DNA from: JBBSOW01 sp038259365
GTDB taxonomy: Bacteria > Actinomycetota > Actinomycetes > Propionibacteriales > Propionibacteriaceae
Assembly (NCBI GenBank): GCA_038259365.1
Contig: JBBSOW010000011.1
Span: forward strand, 1 to 52,254
Direction: 5' to 3'
Length of the DNA: 52,254 nt
Shown: positions 1-6,723 of the stretch, piece by piece
Numbering within the stretch: position 1 is the first letter of the stretch
Layout of the letters: every line of letters starts with the position of its first letter
Notes under the pieces: generated by a model
The model's input: the letters and a program-made list of their open reading frames with translations, nothing else
The model's database searches: none
Told to the model about the DNA's origin: nothing
Position numbers and translations under genes: made by a program

Positions 1-308
1 CCCATCGCCGCCCACAACCGCGGATGCCGGTGCCGCAGATTCAGCACATCGCGGATCAGCGCCCACGCCGTCGCTTCCCCCACCTTCAGCATCGCCGCCA
101 ACTCGGAGATCAAGAACTCCGCGAACTCCGGGGTACCGTCCGCGCCCGAGCCGACCAACCGCTCACCGCCCGCCAACTGGACCGGAACGATCGTGCCCGA
201 GGCGTCCACCAGGTCCGCGACCAGCCGCACCTTACGCACCTCCGCACGAGATATCGCCGCCACGGCCTCCAGCAGCTCATCGGCTATCCCGCGAATCGTT
301 CCCTCCAT
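1..308 (-). CDS. DUF222/HNH endonuclease-type protein, N-terminal part (runs off the left edge)
   Basis: The reading frame opens at an ATG at 308 and stays open to the window edge, giving the first 102 residues. The translation (MEGTIRGIADELLEAVAAIS... then ...EFLISELAAMLKVGEATAW) has the helical pattern of the DUF222 domain. In actinobacteria that domain precedes a C-terminal HNH nuclease motif in the multicopy 13E12-like family. The catalytic HNH part would lie outside the window, so nuclease capacity cannot be judged. No good Shine-Dalgarno precedes the ATG; an in-frame TTG at 320 is an alternative start. The domain call rests on recall of the family pattern. Confidence 0.72.
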   Translation of the reverse strand, partial: MEGTIRGIADELLEAVAAISRAEVRKVRLVADLVDASGTIVPVQLAGGERLVGSGADGTPEFAEFLISELAAMLKVGEATAWALIRDVLNLRHRHPRLWAAM

Positions 309-382
309 GACATGAGTCAACCAGGTCGGTCAGACATTTTTTGGGCCCCAGAAGCGCTGAATAGTCCGGTAGTTGCAGGAGC

Positions 383-730
383 GTGAACATGGTGAGCGGA
401 CTCTTAAGCGCCAGTGCGGCTGAGCACGATCCTGGGGACTTCGTTCATCGCCACGCTCGCCTCCTCACGCGCTTCGACCAGCGCTCACAGGACTCCGAAA
501 ACGTGTCGTGGTTGGTCGAGACCGACGACGAAGACTTCTTCGTCAAGAGCGCTGGGGCGCTCGCCCCTGCGGACCGGAGGCGCCGAGACCATACTTCGAT
601 CATGAGCTGATCGGCACCACCGCGGGTCCAAGGTGACAATCCGCACACCGTCTACCTGCGCCTGGCGCGGTTTCCCGCCGAGCGCCTGCCCGGTGTGTTC
701 GACAGCTTGAGCGATCTTCACGCCGGCTCA
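383..730 (+). pseudogene. Decayed protein-kinase/aminoglycoside-kinase-like gene, 5' two-thirds
   Basis: Three frames together read like one small Ser/Thr-kinase or phosphotransferase-fold protein. Frame 1 gives NVSWLVETDDEDFFVKSAG (about 500-558), an ATP-site beta-hairpin with the VK lysine. A shifted frame then gives PRPYFDHELIGTTAGPR and a stop. A further shift gives DNPHTVYLRLARFPAERL and GVFDSLSDLHA. About 50 residues expected between FDH and ELIG appear to be missing, judged from how such kinases usually read. Two frameshifts, one internal deletion and the inverted 3' part listed next make it non-functional. No intact alternative gene occupies 309-878. The kinase call is from pattern recall, not a search. 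Confidence 0.55.
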
Positions 731-734
731 TGTC

Positions 735-843
735 CCCCCGGGGCCGCGTCGATAACCATCCAGGTCGACGAAGGTCAACTGCCCGGTGGCGAAATCAAAG
801 ATCAGACACCCGGTCGCTCGAATCAATCGCCACCCAGCCTTCC
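735..843 (-). pseudogene. Inverted catalytic-loop fragment of the same kinase-like relic
   Basis: Read on the minus strand, this stretch encodes GWVAIDSSD and, after one extra C, GCLIFDFATGQLTFVDLDG followed by YRRGPGG and a stop. The aspartate-rich LIFDF...VDLDGYRRGP part resembles the metal-binding segment that follows the catalytic loop in kinase-fold phosphotransferases. It should continue the plus-strand fragment that ends at SLSDLHA near 730. Its opposite orientation therefore implies a local inversion after or during decay. The single-base insertion breaks the frame between SSD and GCL. Confidence 0.55.
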
Positions 844-878
844 TTCTAGTGACGCGGCACTAAAGGTCGCAGCGAGGG

Positions 879-1613
879 TTAGTTCAGGAACCCGGTGAGG
901 AAACCGGCCACGATAGGCACGATGCCAATGATCAAGAACGCGGGCAGGAAACACACCATCAGCGGGAGCACCGTTCGGACACCCACCACGCGGGCCTGCT
1001 GCTCCCGTAGCCCGCGGTTTTCCGCTCGCGCTTGTTCGGCCACCTCGGCAAGAAGTTGATCCAGGCCGACGCCCGAACCCACGCCGCGGGCGACGTCCTT
1101 GGCCAGCCCACCCATCACGGGGTCCTCGCCCAGCCGCCGCCAGGCCAGCGACTCCGACTCCCCGAGTTGCATCTGCAGGTCGACGATCCGCAGCCGCTCG
1201 GCCAACGGCCCCTCCAGCACCGCAATCACCTCGGGCAGGGCGCGCCGCAACGGCAGCCCGGCCCGCAGCGCGGCCGCCAGCAGATCCAACGCCGCCGGCA
1301 GATCGCGCTGAATTTGTTCTCGCTCCGCCCTCACCTTGCCCGGTTCCAACCGGCCCAACGCCCAATAGCCGCCGACCCCGAGGGCGGTGGCCGCGACGAG
1401 CACCCACCAGCCGAACTCGGGGTACCCCCAAGCCGTCACACAGGCCGCGACCCCGCCGGACGCCAACAACCGCGTCTTGCCCCCAAGTTGGGTGGACTGT
1501 GTCGACGTCAGCGGCGGCGACCGTAGCGAAGCGCGTCGCACAGCCTCTCGGGGCGAATCGAGCAAGAGCCAGACCGCGCAGGCGACACCCGCCACCAGGA
1601 TCAGCTCCGGCAT
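879..1613 (-). CDS. tadC: TadC-like type II secretion system F-domain protein
   Basis: A 244-residue inner-membrane platform protein expected to sit beneath a Flp/Tad pilus and couple to the TadA ATPase. It has an N-terminal hydrophobic segment (residues 2-17), a second near 66-85, a T2SSF-type cytoplasmic helical region (about 100-205, with DLPAALDLLAAALRAGLPL), and a hydrophobic C-terminus (about 214-243). The ATG at 1613 is the first start in frame after a stop near 1671. It follows tadB by 58 nt on the same strand, so it is probably the last gene of the ssd-tadA-tadB-tadC operon. In mycobacteria, pilin and TadE-like genes normally follow; here the next thing downstream is a kinase relic. 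Confidence 0.85.
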   Translation of the reverse strand: MPELILVAGVACAVWLLLDSPREAVRRASLRSPPLTSTQSTQLGGKTRLLASGGVAACVTAWGYPEFGWWVLVAATALGVGGYWALGRLEPGKVRAEREQIQRDLPAALDLLAAALRAGLPLRRALPEVIAVLEGPLAERLRIVDLQMQLGESESLAWRRLGEDPVMGGLAKDVARGVGSGVGLDQLLAEVAEQARAENRGLREQQARVVGVRTVLPLMVCFLPAFLIIGIVPIVAGFLTGFLN

Positions 1614-1671
1614 GAGACTCGCCGTCTTCGTCGCCCGATGATCGAGGTGGCTGCCCTTGCCGGCGCACTCA

Positions 1672-2475
1672 TTACCCGTTCTCCCCCGGAGGCCTGGCCA
1701 GCCACTCGGCCCACAGCACCCCCGAGCAGGTCAGGATCGTGCCGGCCACCAGGCAGACCAGCCCGTACCCGTTCGAGGTCAAGAAGAGCAGGGGTCGAGC
1801 CCCAGAGACCTGGCCCAGCAATAGCCCGAACAGGGGCAACACGGCCAACAGGTGACTGGTGGCCCGAGGCGCCGCCAACTCGGCGTTCACCACTCGATCC
1901 AGGGCCTGTTGTTGGCGCAGATCGGTGGCCACGACCGAGATCAGATCGGCCAGCGGCGCCCCGGTGCGAGCCGAGACCTGCCAGGCTCGCGACAACTGCC
2001 GCAAACCGCCACAACCCGGCCGGCGGGCCTGCTCCTGCCACACCGAGACGGCGTCACCGCCCAAGCCCACCGCACCGGCGGCGGGCGCCAGAAGCGGCAC
2101 GTCGCCGGCCGCGACGGCGAGCGCTTGGGCGGAGATTCGGCCCAATCGACACTCGGCGGCCACGATCGCACAACCGCGCGCCACCTGCCCCGCCGTCGAT
2201 TGGGTGGTGCGGCGACGACGCCGAGCACGCACCACGGCCGCTGTCGTGGCGGACAGCGCGCACAGGCACCACGCCGTCACCGCGAATACCGGCCGGGTGA
2301 GGGCCCCCAAGGCCACGCAGATCAGCGAGGCACCCACCGCGCCGCCGACCACGCGCAAGGCGGTCCCGGCGGTGGCGGACTCCGCGGCCCGCGCATTCAG
2401 CCGAGCGATGGCGCGGGGATGCTCGGCGCCCAAAAACGCCGCCAGCCCGGCCAGCACGACCGCCACCGCGATCAC
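1672..2475 (-). CDS. tadB: TadB-like type II secretion system F-domain protein
   Basis: 267 residues. The GTG start at 2475 overlaps the tadA stop (GTGA), which indicates translational coupling; the same frame stays open further upstream inside tadA, but that part is a shadow. The protein has an N-terminal hydrophobic helix (1-17), a hydrophobic pair at about 45-80, a cytoplasmic helical F-domain (SRAWQVSARTGAPLADLISV near 162-181), and two C-terminal membrane helices (about 212-257). It is the partner platform protein to TadC in Flp pilus or related secretion. It ends in TAA at 1672-1674. Confidence 0.85.
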   Translation of the reverse strand: MIAVAVVLAGLAAFLGAEHPRAIARLNARAAESATAGTALRVVGGAVGASLICVALGALTRPVFAVTAWCLCALSATTAAVVRARRRRRTTQSTAGQVARGCAIVAAECRLGRISAQALAVAAGDVPLLAPAAGAVGLGGDAVSVWQEQARRPGCGGLRQLSRAWQVSARTGAPLADLISVVATDLRQQQALDRVVNAELAAPRATSHLLAVLPLFGLLLGQVSGARPLLFLTSNGYGLVCLVAGTILTCSGVLWAEWLARPPGENG

Positions 2476-3698
2476 CGGCTGACCCAATCCTCGAGTTGCG
2501 CCAGGCCAGGCCCACGCACCATCCGGCCCGCCTCGAAGGTCAAGGCCGCCTGCACGTGCACGCGATCCTCTCGACGGGTGAGGACGTGGATGCCCTCGAC
2601 CTGGCGCACCCCGTCTCGCCGGTTGAGCTGAATCACCACCCTGAGCGCCGAGGCGACCTGAGCGTGCAGGGCACGCGGGGTCATGCCGCCCAGGGCGGCC
2701 AGCGCTTCGAGGCGGGCCATGATGTCGGCGGCAGAGTTCGCGTGCACGGTTCCACACCCTCCCTCGTGTCCGGTGTTGAGGGCGGCGAGCAGGTCCGCCA
2801 ATTCCGCGCCCCGGACCTCTCCCACCACCAGGCGATCCGGTCGCATCCGCAACGCTTGGCGGACGAGGACGTCGAGAGTGATGGCGCCTCGGCCCTCCAC
2901 GTTGGCGGGCCTCGCCTCCAACCCCACCCAGTGCGGGTGGTCGGGCGCCAGCTCTTTGGAATCCTCGACGATGACGATGCGCTCGTCGGGTCGGACCAAA
3001 CCCAGCAGCGTCGAGAGCAACGTCGTCTTTCCCGAGCCGGTACCCCCGCTGACGATGAACGCCAACCGCGCGTGCACCAAGAGCCGGAGCAGTTCTGCAC
3101 CGGCGGCAGGCAGCGCTCCGCCGCGCACCCAATCTTCGAGGGTCAACCGACGTCGCGACGGCACCCGTAGCGAGAGACAGGTCCCCGGGGCCGCGATTCC
3201 GGCGAGTACCGCGTGGATCCGCGTGCCGCCGGGCAGCCGAGCGTCGACGTAGGGGCAACCATCGTCCAGGCGCCGACCCACCCGGCTGGCGAACTTGGCG
3301 GCCAGTTCGCGCACCGCAGCGTCGCTCTCGAAGCGGATGTCGACCCGGACCAGCCCGCGGCCCCGATCGACCCAGACCTCATCGGGCCCGTTGACCAGCA
3401 CATCGGTGACCTCGGGATCGTTGATGAGATCGTCGAGAATCCCCGCCCCGGTCGTCTCTCGGCGCAACGCCGCCACCGTCTCAGAAACCGCGGTGTTGGA
3501 CGTAGGCAGCCCGAGCTGGCGCATCTGTACCGCCACGTCGGTCGCCGTCGGCAGCCGTCCCAGCAGGGCCAACCGCGGACGCAGCAGTTCCAGATGATCG
3601 GTGGGCGGGGGCTGACGGCGTGCCAGCCGTTGCGGCCGATCAGCCGATCGAGCCTCGGCGCGCGGAGATTCCGAACGGCGGGATGGTGCGGTCATCAA
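2472..3698 (-). CDS. tadA: TadA/CpaF-type secretion ATPase
   Basis: 408-residue hexameric ATPase that powers Flp/Tad pilus assembly or related secretion. Visible motifs are Walker A GGTGSGKTT (residues 218-226), an acidic Asp-box region VIVEDSKELAPDH (242-254), Walker B DRLVVGEVRG (288-297) and a His box GHEGGCGTVHAN (310-321). The N-terminal domain includes NDPEVTDVLVNGPDEVWVDR (about 93-112), typical of CpaF. Length is normal for actinobacterial TadA. Its ATG at 3698 overlaps the ssd stop (ATGA), and its stop overlaps tadB. All catalytic motifs are intact, so the missing pilin genes are not explained by decay of the motor. Confidence 0.93.
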   Translation of the reverse strand: MMTAPSRRSESPRAEARSADRPQRLARRQPPPTDHLELLRPRLALLGRLPTATDVAVQMRQLGLPTSNTAVSETVAALRRETTGAGILDDLINDPEVTDVLVNGPDEVWVDRGRGLVRVDIRFESDAAVRELAAKFASRVGRRLDDGCPYVDARLPGGTRIHAVLAGIAAPGTCLSLRVPSRRRLTLEDWVRGGALPAAGAELLRLLVHARLAFIVSGGTGSGKTTLLSTLLGLVRPDERIVIVEDSKELAPDHPHWVGLEARPANVEGRGAITLDVLVRQALRMRPDRLVVGEVRGAELADLLAALNTGHEGGCGTVHANSAADIMARLEALAALGGMTPRALHAQVASALRVVIQLNRRDGVRQVEGIHVLTRREDRVHVQAALTFEAGRMVRGPGLAQLEDWVSR

Positions 3699-4831
3699 CG
3701 ACTCGCTCCGACGGCATTGCCGGCGCCTCGCTTGGCCCGTGGGATGCCCGGCCGAAGGGTTGCCTCGACCGGCTCGTGCGCGATCAGCTCAGCCTCACGA
3801 GCCGGCCGGCGCGCGCTCCCCCGGTAAATCTGGATGAGCCGCTTTCGCCATCGTCGGCTCGCCCCGGCCCAGGGCGCCGCCCCTTGCTCGGCCAGAAAGG
3901 CCAACCGACGGTCGCTGGGTAGCTCGGCCAAGAAGGGCTGGCGCAGAGCGCGTTCGGCCGCGTCCAGGCCGACGCCGGACTTGATCCCCCTGCGCAGGAC
4001 CAGCTGCGCCCCGATGGCCGCCTCCGCCAGGGAATCCAGCAGTCCGCGAGCTGCGGCCAATCCCCGCACGTGCCCGCCGACGAGCACGATGGTGTGACCG
4101 TTCAGCATCGCGATGGCGTCGATGTCGTCGCGTCGGCAATCCACGACCACGGAGCCGAAGCCGCGGCCGGCAGCCCGCATGATCGAGCCGACCCCGGCCA
4201 GGGTCGGGGCGAGCGGCAACTCAGCCCTACTCGCGGAGATCACGCTCACGGACTCCGAGCTGGGAAGCCGCCCAGCCTCGAGGGAGAACTCACCGCTCGC
4301 CTCGACGAGATCGGGCCACCGCCACCCGGGCTGGCCCTCGACTCCCATCAGCAGATCCAACCCGCCGCCGCCCGCGTCGAGATCGAGCAGCAACGCCGAA
4401 TCGTGTTGGGCTGCGCAACAGGCCAGTCCACCGGCCAGGGTCGAAGCGCCGAGGCCACCGCTGGCCCCCACCACGACCAACGGGACCGTGCCCACGCTTG
4501 ATCCGCCGACGCCCAGGGCTTGCATCAGCTGGCCGGTTGCGTCGGGGAGTGGCACCAGCGGCGCACGTAAGGAGCTCGACCATCTCGCCCCCTCCGCCAG
4601 CCGCTGTTCGGTCACCAACACCGAGACGCCGCCTCTCTCGGGTAGCCCCAACCCCGCCACCACGGCAGCCACGTCGGCACCGAGCAGGATCCGGTCCGCC
4701 TTCGCCCAGTGCGCCGCGATCGGGTCTCGAGACCTCAGGGGGACCAACGTGACGCCCAGAGCCGCCGCGGCGGCGGTAACCAGATCGTGGCTTTGATCGT
4801 CGTCGGTGACCAGCAGGCAGTTTCGCGTCAT
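3695..4831 (-). CDS. ssd: Ssd/CpaE/TadZ-like septum-site-determining family protein
   Basis: 378-residue MinD/ParA-superfamily protein of the actinobacterial Ssd type, encoded first in the tad operon. TadZ/CpaE relatives localise the pilus machine; mycobacterial Ssd has been linked to septum-site control. Residues 1-110 form a receiver-like N-terminus. The P-loop position reads GASGGLGAST (122-131) and lacks the usual Walker lysine. A switch-like DLDAGGGGLDLLMGVE follows at 150-165. The degenerate P-loop suggests weak or no ATP hydrolysis, which I recall as a trait of this branch. No SD precedes the ATG at 4831. A DnaA-box sequence lies about 55 bp upstream. Confidence 0.85.
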   Translation of the reverse strand: MTRNCLLVTDDDQSHDLVTAAAAALGVTLVPLRSRDPIAAHWAKADRILLGADVAAVVAGLGLPERGGVSVLVTEQRLAEGARWSSSLRAPLVPLPDATGQLMQALGVGGSSVGTVPLVVVGASGGLGASTLAGGLACCAAQHDSALLLDLDAGGGGLDLLMGVEGQPGWRWPDLVEASGEFSLEAGRLPSSESVSVISASRAELPLAPTLAGVGSIMRAAGRGFGSVVVDCRRDDIDAIAMLNGHTIVLVGGHVRGLAAARGLLDSLAEAAIGAQLVLRRGIKSGVGLDAAERALRQPFLAELPSDRRLAFLAEQGAAPWAGASRRWRKRLIQIYRGSARRPAREAELIAHEPVEATLRPGIPRAKRGAGNAVGASR

Positions 4832-4883
4832 GGAACACAGTCTGGGCTCATCCCGGGGCCCGCCCCAGCCTCGGAAGGCAATC

Positions 4884-4892
4884 TGTGGATAA
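4884..4892 (-). promoter_or_regulatory. Consensus DnaA box (TTATCCACA on the minus strand)
   Basis: The plus strand reads TGTGGATAA, an exact match to the nine-base DnaA box, between ssd and the next gene. I noticed no second exact match nearby, so this is not an origin. It could titrate DnaA or tie the ssd operon to replication status, or be chance. Confidence 0.45.
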
Positions 4893-5131
4893 CTCGCTGC
4901 GCCGGATCCGAGGAAAAAAATGGTGTTAGCGCTCTTCCCTTTTCTCCAGATTGGGGGTAGACATGGTCCTAGATATACCGCACAACAAGTTGGTACCCAC
5001 GCGGCGATCTAACCATCTTGTGGGTTCGTTGCGAACCAGTGAACTGGTCCAACAGTAAAGAGTTGCACGCTTGGTAACCACTCTTATGTGCGACGCGACA
5101 CCCGGTCGTTGCGGCCGGGTGTCGCACCTTG
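4893..5131. other. Gene-free stretch between ssd and the Fic-like gene
   Basis: With the DnaA box region, 4832-5131 forms a 300-bp gap that is less G+C-rich than its surroundings, and I see no convincing coding frame. It contains a perfect palindrome ACCAGT-GA-ACTGGT (5035-5048), a spaced CCCAC/GTGGG pair (4996-5024) and the 11-bp stem listed separately. It lies upstream of ssd (minus) and downstream of the next minus-strand gene, so the ssd promoter must be here, but I cannot assign its -10. Confidence 0.5.
5095..5125 (-). terminator. Strong hairpin downstream of the Fic-like gene
   Basis: Perfect 11-bp inverted repeat GCGACACCCGG / CCGGGTGTCGC (5095-5105 and 5115-5125) with a 9-nt loop, directly after the stop at 5132. 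There is no clear U-tract on the minus transcript, so it may be a high-G+C non-canonical terminator or a 3'-end stabiliser. Confidence 0.6.
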
Positions 5132-5878
5132 TCAGGGTAATCTTTTGGGTTCCGGCCGAGACCTTGTCACCGGATCCAGCGGGGATCTGTCGGCCCCGAT
5201 GACGACCGCGTCGCAACAGTGCAAGAGCCAGTTGCGGACCCCGTCGATCGACCCGCTCGAATAGTCGCTCAATCGCTGTCCGTAGAGCGCGGGGGGCAGA
5301 TGCCCAGCTTCCACCACCAACGCCGCTCGCGGGTCCAGTCCCGACTCGATAAGGACGGCGTGCTCGACCGCTCGGGCCACCACGCCGCTGCCGGTGCCGC
5401 GCTCGTCCTCCCGCGGGTGCGGAGGCTCGCCAACCGTCGCGAACGGGGCGGCAAGCGCCAATTCGGCGTGGGCGACCGCCGCGACGACAATCGCCGGAGC
5501 CTTCGTCGTCGTCGTCAGTAAGCGACACAACCCCTGCACGCGGTCAGCGCCGACCACGATGGCGCCCAGCCCCCCGGGCGCCACGAGGTCGCGAGCGAGG
5601 ACCAAGTGGGCCTGGGCCAAAAACTGCCCCGGAGACCGCCGGATGAGCGGCGCCAACTCCAACAGGACCGCCGACAGCCGAACGGCGCCGGGCAACCATT
5701 GCGTTCCTTCGAGTTCGGCGCTCGCCTTGGCGCCGGACAACAGCGCACCGGCGCTCACGAAAGCCGGGATCTCGCGCCGGCCACGGTCGCTCAGGACGGC
5801 GTCGGCGGCGTCCTGGGCCGCGACCACGGCGGCGGGAACCCCGCTTAGGCGGGCGAGATCGGCCAGCGGATCGGTCAC
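5132..5878 (-). CDS. Conserved actinobacterial ssd-linked protein (Fic-like or 'oxidoreductase' annotation)
   Basis: About 248 residues from a GTG at 5878 (MTDPLADLARLSGVP); an in-frame ATG at 5932 would add 18 residues with no family-like sequence. The helical core (SAGALLSGAKASAELEGTQW at about 61-80, then QFLAQAHLVLARDLV) resembles the protein encoded beside ssd in other actinobacteria, which some pipelines label Fic-like or oxidoreductase. I see no HPFxxGNG Fic motif and no Rossmann motif, so no enzymatic role is supported. Alanine and leucine content is high but there is no clear membrane helix. Its conserved place next to ssd is the only functional hint. A strong hairpin follows the stop. 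Confidence 0.7.
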   Translation of the reverse strand: MTDPLADLARLSGVPAAVVAAQDAADAVLSDRGRREIPAFVSAGALLSGAKASAELEGTQWLPGAVRLSAVLLELAPLIRRSPGQFLAQAHLVLARDLVAPGGLGAIVVGADRVQGLCRLLTTTTKAPAIVVAAVAHAELALAAPFATVGEPPHPREDERGTGSGVVARAVEHAVLIESGLDPRAALVVEAGHLPPALYGQRLSDYSSGSIDGVRNWLLHCCDAVVIGADRSPLDPVTRSRPEPKRLP

Positions 5879-5936
5879 GGCATCGATTCTGCCGTACCGA
5901 TCAATTCCGTCGATACCGAACGAGCGCGACACGGCA

Positions 5937-5942
5937 TAGAGT
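5937..5942 (+). promoter_or_regulatory. -10 box of a leaderless promoter (methyltransferase)
   Basis: TAGAGT lies exactly 7 nt before the ATG at 5950 and no Shine-Dalgarno is present. This matches the TANNNT-7-start arrangement of actinobacterial leaderless mRNAs. Confidence 0.55.
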
Positions 5943-5949
5943 TTGGCGC

Positions 5950-6702
5950 ATGCGCCCCTCCCCCCGCCCCCACGTGCCCGCCGGCGCCACCGCCTGGCTG
6001 CTGCCCGGGGCGAACCAGAAACTGCTCGATCTGGGCTCGGGGCGAGGGGCGTTTGCCGCCCTGGCCGCGAGCCACGGCCACCGCGTGACGGCAGTCGATC
6101 AGGACGCCCGTCGGGCCGTCATGTTGTGGGTGGGCAACCCCTCGTTTGATTCCATTGCCGCTCAAGCCGAGAACCTGCCGTTTCGCACCGGCATCTTCGA
6201 CGTCGTCACGGCCTCGCAGAACTTCCATAAGTTTGCCCCGGGGCTCGCCCTCGCCGAAATTGCTCGGGTGCTTCGCCCCGGTGGCCGGTTATGCGTCGTC
6301 TACACCACTCGCGATGACACGGTGCCGTGGGTGAAACGGCTTGCCCGGCTGTTACAGAGCGCGGATCCCCAGGCCATGACGGGGGACTTCGGGCAGTCCT
6401 CGATCTCGAACATCGAATCCTCGCCCTACTTCGAGGACCTGCAGATGCGCAGCTTTCGCAACTGGGTTCCCATCACCCGGCAGGGCCTGATCGACATGGC
6501 GGCGAACCGGCCGGCCATTGCCGAGCTAGCCGAGCCCGAACGCGAGGACGTCTTGGCCCAGGTGGGCGGCATCTACGACTCCGTGGCCAGGCCACCAGAA
6601 CCGCTGTTGTTGCCCTTCCAACTCTCCTGCTGGCGGGCGAGCGTGGATCACAGTCAGCTCGAGTTGCCGGCCGAGGCCGACGGCCTCAACATAGCCCTCT
6701 AG
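5950..6702 (+). CDS. Class I SAM-dependent methyltransferase
   Basis: 250 residues. Motif I LLDLGSGRGAFAALA (25-39) and the acidic end of strand beta-2 (TAVDQD, 47-52) bind S-adenosylmethionine. Motif post-I/IV appears as IFDVVTASQNFHKF and is followed by EIARVLRPGGRLCVVYTT, the usual strand-4/5 region of UbiE/COQ5-like small-molecule methyltransferases. The substrate is not predictable. The ATG at 5950 is supported by the leaderless -10 box seven bases upstream. It is transcribed divergently from the ssd-linked gene and convergently towards the RND exporter, with about 20 bp between stops. Confidence 0.88.
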   Translation: MRPSPRPHVPAGATAWLLPGANQKLLDLGSGRGAFAALAASHGHRVTAVDQDARRAVMLWVGNPSFDSIAAQAENLPFRTGIFDVVTASQNFHKFAPGLALAEIARVLRPGGRLCVVYTTRDDTVPWVKRLARLLQSADPQAMTGDFGQSSISNIESSPYFEDLQMRSFRNWVPITRQGLIDMAANRPAIAELAEPEREDVLAQVGGIYDSVARPPEPLLLPFQLSCWRASVDHSQLELPAEADGLNIAL

Positions 6703-6723
6703 CGGCGCTGAACCCGGGGCCGA

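Noticed and set aside
2476..3258. Upstream half of the 528-residue frame containing tadB
   Set aside because: Lies inside tadA in another frame; the real tadB begins at GTG 2475 overlapping the tadA stop.
4832..5131. Replication origin suggested by the DnaA box
   Set aside because: Only one box, no cluster, and no dnaA or dnaN nearby.
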